Shown: piece by piece, positions 61,169 through 64,000 of the stretch
Numbering within the stretch: the first letter of the stretch is position 1
Layout: each line of letters opens with the position of its first letter
Made by a program: the position numbers and the translations under genes
Notes under the pieces: model-generated
Seen by the model: only the letters and a program-made list of their open reading frames with translations
The model's database searches: none
What the model was told of the DNA's origin: nothing
Assembly (NCBI RefSeq): GCF_002979775.1
Contig: NZ_PCPR01000012.1
Location: 62,001-126,000 of the forward strand
DNA: 64,000 nt
Origin: Arthrobacter sp. MYb23
GTDB taxonomy: Bacteria > Actinomycetota > Actinomycetes > Actinomycetales > Micrococcaceae
Direction: 5' to 3'

Positions 61169-62499
61169 GCGAAATTGTTGGTATCGATCCGACCGGCGAT
61201 GGACCCCCCGCCCGCTTCGCGGTGCCCGACCACACCCGGGGGTCCATCGCCGGATCGGAGGCCAAAGCTTCCGTCATTACTGGAGTGAGTAATGGTGCTG
61301 ACTGGCTTGCCCGTTACTCGTCCTCGCTCATGGGTGTCTTCGGCACTCCGCAGCGCGTCCTGGTGCGTGGCGCCGGCTGCCTTGTGTGGGACGCCGACGG
61401 CAAGGAGTACCTGGACCTTCTCGGCGGTATCGCAGTGAACGCACTGGGCCACGCCCACCCGTTCGTCACGTCCGTGATCTCGAGCCAGCTGGCCACACTC
61501 GGTCACGTCTCCAATTTCTTCACCAGCCCCACGCAGATCGCACTGGCCGAAAAGCTCTTGGCTCTCAGCAAGGCTCCGGCTGGTTCCAAGGTCTTCTTCG
61601 CCAACTCCGGCACAGAGGCCAATGAAGCTGCGTTCAAACTGGCCCGCAGGAACAACTCCGACGGCAAGCGCACCAAGATTATCGCTCTAGAAGGTGCCTT
61701 CCACGGCCGCACCATGGGGGCCTTGGCGCTCACGGCCAAAGAGGCTTACCGTGCGCCGTTCGAGCCACTGCCCGGTGGCGTGGTCCACATCCCGTTCGGT
61801 GATATCGAAGCCCTGCGCGCCGCCGTCGACGATTCCACCGCAGCTGTTTTCCTGGAACCTATCCAGGGAGAAGCGGGCGTGCGGCCGCTCAGTGCCGAAT
61901 ACCTGCAGGCCGCCCGCGAAGCTACCACCGCAGCTGGCGCACTTTTGATCGTTGATGAGGTACAGACCGGCATCGGCCGTACCGGCAAGTGGCTCGCCAG
62001 CGAAGACGCCGGAATTGTTCCCGACGCCATCACGCTCGCCAAGGGACTCGGCGGCGGTTTCCCGGTGGGTGCCCTGGTCACCTTCGGAAGCACGACGTCG
62101 GCCCTGCTCACCGCAGGGCAGCACGGCACCACCTTCGGCGGAAATCCGGTGGCTACAGCCGCCGCACTGGCCACGCTGCACGCCATCGAAAGCCAAGGTG
62201 TACTGAATAACGTGCTGACCGTCGGAGCCCATCTACGCGAGGGACTGGCAGCCTTGGATTCTGTCACTGAAGTCCGTGGCGAGGGCCTGTTGATCGGCTT
62301 TGATGTGAACGCCGACGTCGCACCCGCCATGGTGACCGCGGCTTTGGATGCCGGCTTCATCATCAACAGCCCGGGGCCGCGGACCATCCGCCTCGCTCCG
62401 CCGCTGATCCTGACCATCGATCAAGCGGACCGCTTCCTGGACGCTCTTCCCACCTTGATTGCCACGGCTACAGCCAACACCGCTAAGGACGCACAGTGA
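61165..62499 (+). CDS. argD: Acetylornithine aminotransferase
   Basis: PLP-dependent class III transaminase of arginine synthesis. The 444-residue protein has NALGHAHPF near residues 92-100, [17 protein letters not shown] near 143-159, [17 protein letters not shown] and the PLP lysine in [16 protein letters not shown] near 288-303. The first ~45 residues, before [16 protein letters not shown], are extra and look disordered; an internal GTG at about 61287 could be the start instead. It overlaps argB and argF. Confidence 0.94.
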   Translation: MSEIVGIDPTGDGPPARFAVPDHTRGSIAGSEAKASVITGVSNGADWLARYSSSLMGVFGTPQRVLVRGAGCLVWDADGKEYLDLLGGIAVNALGHAHPFVTSVISSQLATLGHVSNFFTSPTQIALAEKLLALSKAPAGSKVFFANSGTEANEAAFKLARRNNSDGKRTKIIALEGAFHGRTMGALALTAKEAYRAPFEPLPGGVVHIPFGDIEALRAAVDDSTAAVFLEPIQGEAGVRPLSAEYLQAAREATTAAGALLIVDEVQTGIGRTGKWLASEDAGIVPDAITLAKGLGGGFPVGALVTFGSTTSALLTAGQHGTTFGGNPVATAAALATLHAIESQGVLNNVLTVGAHLREGLAALDSVTEVRGEGLLIGFDVNADVAPAMVTAALDAGFIINSPGPRTIRLAPPLILTIDQADRFLDALPTLIATATANTAKDAQ

Positions 62500-63503
62500 C
62501 TTCTTCCACCACCACCCGTCACTTCCTCAAAGACACGGACTTGAGCCCTGCCGAGCAGGCTGAGGTTCTTGAACTGGCCGTCCGGATGAAGGCCGCACCG
62601 TACAGCGTGCAGCCCTTCGCCGCTGAGGCCAATGGCCGTAAAACGGTGGCCGTGATCTTTGACAAGACCTCCACCCGCACGCGTGTTTCTTTCGCCACCG
62701 GCATTGCGGACATGGGTGGCAATGCACTGATCATCAATCCGGGTGAAGCGCAGATTGGCCACAAGGAATCCGTGGAGGACACGGCGAAGGTCCTTGAGCG
62801 CATGGTGTCCACCATCGTGTGGCGGACAGGTGCCCACTCGGGCCTGGTGGCGATGGCGGAGAACTCCAAGGTCCCCGTTATCAATGCCTTGTGCGATGAC
62901 TACCACCCCTGCCAGCTTCTTGCGGACCTGTTGGCCGTCAAGGAACACAAGGGTGAGCTGGCCGGGTTGAGCATGGCCTACCTCGGTGACGCCGCAAACA
63001 ACATGGCCAACTCTTACCTCCTCGCTGGCGTGACTGCCGGAATGCATGTGCGTATCTCAGGCCCCGAGGGCTACCTGCCGGCGCCGGAGATCGTGGCTGC
63101 AGCAGAGGAAAGGGCAGCCGAAACCGGCGGCTCCGTGCTGATCACCAGCGATGCCGCTGAAGCACTCAAGGGCGCGGACGTGGTGGCGACGGACACGTGG
63201 GTGTCCATGGGCCAGGAAGCCGAGAAGGAAGCCCGGCTGCAGCTTTTCCACGACTACTCCGTGGATGAGGCGGCCATGGCGCAAGCCGCGCCGGACGCCG
63301 TCGTCCTTCACTGCCTTCCCGCTTACCGCGGTTACGAGATTTCGGCCGGTGTCATCGACGGGCCGCAGTCGATCGTCTGGGACGAGGCGGAGAACCGCCT
63401 CCACGCCCAGAAGGCCCTGATGGCGTGGCTGATGCACCGCTCAGGGCTGGCTTTTGTGGACGGACTCTCGCCTGTAGAAGGTACCGGGGAGAGCACGTTC
63501 TAG
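62496..63503 (+). CDS. argF: Ornithine carbamoyltransferase
   Basis: Makes citrulline from ornithine and carbamoyl phosphate. The 335-residue protein has the carbamoyl-phosphate motif [15 protein letters not shown] near residues 54-68, [12 protein letters not shown] near 131-142 and the [12 protein letters not shown] motif near 269-280. The GTG overlaps the argD stop and the TAG overlaps the argR GTG. argG and argH are beyond the window if the order is conserved. Confidence 0.95.
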   Translation: MTSSTTTRHFLKDTDLSPAEQAEVLELAVRMKAAPYSVQPFAAEANGRKTVAVIFDKTSTRTRVSFATGIADMGGNALIINPGEAQIGHKESVEDTAKVLERMVSTIVWRTGAHSGLVAMAENSKVPVINALCDDYHPCQLLADLLAVKEHKGELAGLSMAYLGDAANNMANSYLLAGVTAGMHVRISGPEGYLPAPEIVAAAEERAAETGGSVLITSDAAEALKGADVVATDTWVSMGQEAEKEARLQLFHDYSVDEAAMAQAAPDAVVLHCLPAYRGYEISAGVIDGPQSIVWDEAENRLHAQKALMAWLMHRSGLAFVDGLSPVEGTGESTF

Positions 63504-64000
63504 TGTCCACCAACCCGTCCGTGCCGGGCGCGAGCCCGGCCACCAAGACTGCCCGCCAGGCGCGCATCACTGCGATCCTGACGGGTCAGTCCGTGCGTTC
63601 CCAGGCAGAGCTTGCAGCTCTGCTGGCGGACGACGGCGTCCAGGTCACCCAGGCCACTCTGTCCCGCGACCTCGTGGAACTGGGCGCGGTCAGGGTCCGG
63701 GGCAAAGAGGGCGCCCTCGTTTACGCTGTCCCCGGAGAGGGCGGAGACCGTAACGCCAAGAGTGGAGTCACCCAGGAAATCCTGGATGCACGGCTCTCAC
63801 GGCTTTGCGGCGAACTCCTGGTGACAGCGGAGGCCTCTGGCAACATCGTGGTGCTGCGCACCCCGCCCGGAGCAGCGAACTTCCTGGCCCTGGCCGTCGA
63901 CCACTCGGTGATGCCGTCAGTATTGGGTACGATCGCAGGCGACGACACTTTGCTGCTGGTCGCACGGGATCCTGATGGCGGGGCTGAACTGGCAGCACGT
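63503..64000 (+). CDS. argR: Arginine repressor ArgR (3' end cut by window)
   Basis: At least 166 residues to the right edge; family members are about 150-170, so only a few are missing. The N-terminal winged helix reads [21 protein letters not shown] then [20 protein letters not shown], and the C-terminal domain has the arginine-binding pattern [18 protein letters not shown] then [15 protein letters not shown]. The GTG overlaps the argF TAG. It probably binds the ARG-box-like sites before argC, closing a feedback loop. Confidence 0.94.
   Translation, partial: MSTNPSVPGASPATKTARQARITAILTGQSVRSQAELAALLADDGVQVTQATLSRDLVELGAVRVRGKEGALVYAVPGEGGDRNAKSGVTQEILDARLSRLCGELLVTAEASGNIVVLRTPPGAANFLALAVDHSVMPSVLGTIAGDDTLLLVARDPDGGAELAAR

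Noticed and set aside
1..64000. Search for tRNA, rRNA, insertion sequences, phage genes or att sites
   Set aside because: No cloverleaf-like stretch, transposase, integrase or long terminal repeats were seen; gene order and composition look like uninterrupted core chromosome. A covariance-model scan would settle small RNAs.

Overview
The window is a GC-rich actinobacterial chromosome segment and looks most like Arthrobacter/Paenarthrobacter (Micrococcaceae). Protein sequences and neighbourhoods fit this: a ClgR-type XRE regulator and DUF3046 before recA-recX-miaB-miaA-dapF, hflX, a DinG-type helicase and lexA back to back, PriA-type hisA, and tail-extended IF3 and L20. I see no rRNA, tRNA, insertion sequence, prophage or CRISPR array. 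Almost all of it is core housekeeping DNA on one continuous backbone. The genus call is by recognition of proteins and gene order, not by a database search.

Layout. 1-2832: end of a probable molybdoenzyme, then molybdenum cofactor genes moeA-moaC-moaB/mog-moaE. 2884-10342: lysine/diaminopimelate genes dapB and dapA, RNase J, and assorted enzymes (acyltransferase-like membrane protein, SGNH hydrolase, nitrilase-fold hydrolase). 10418-15911: ftsK, pgsA, cinA, clgR, a MarR regulator and DUF3046. 16171-21260: recA-recX-miaB-miaA, then dapF. 21936-27469: hflX with a long leader, a DinG-type helicase, lexA and a divergent LysM protein. 27548-33297: hisC-hisB-hisH-(small membrane protein)-hisA-sseB-like-MFS. 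34123-37288: infC-rpmI-rplT and a SpoU-type rRNA methyltransferase. 37389-44305: transporters, a NUDIX hydrolase, a radical-SAM protein, pcp, and envelope proteins. 44431-48038: pheST. 48221-49566: a secreted serine protease and a small membrane protein. 49647-55602: an Sfp-type phosphopantetheinyl transferase, an M1 metallopeptidase and a 1318-residue Pls/PosA-type NRPS. 55712-57851: a quinone oxidoreductase and a fatty-acid desaturase. 58019-64000: argCJBDFR.

The most interesting locus is 49647-55602. The large protein has the adenylation - carrier - six-helix/three-tandem-domain architecture of epsilon-poly-L-lysine synthetase, almost the same length, and a hand-read adenylation pocket (DAESIGTVVK) of the lysine type. 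It sits in an operon with a zinc aminopeptidase and next to its likely activating transferase. This would be a complete small pathway for making, and perhaps trimming, a basic amino-acid homopolymer.

Three regulatory themes recur. First, LexA-type boxes (TCGAAC-N4-GTTCGA-like) lie in front of recA, lexA, the LysM division-inhibitor-like gene, a short DUF222-like gene and a radical-SAM gene; recA also carries a PafBC-type promoter. Second, many operon-leading genes have TANNNT 6-8 nt before the start codon and no Shine-Dalgarno, so leaderless transcription looks common. Third, long or structured leaders precede hflX (with a six-codon ORF) and infC (with an ATT start codon).
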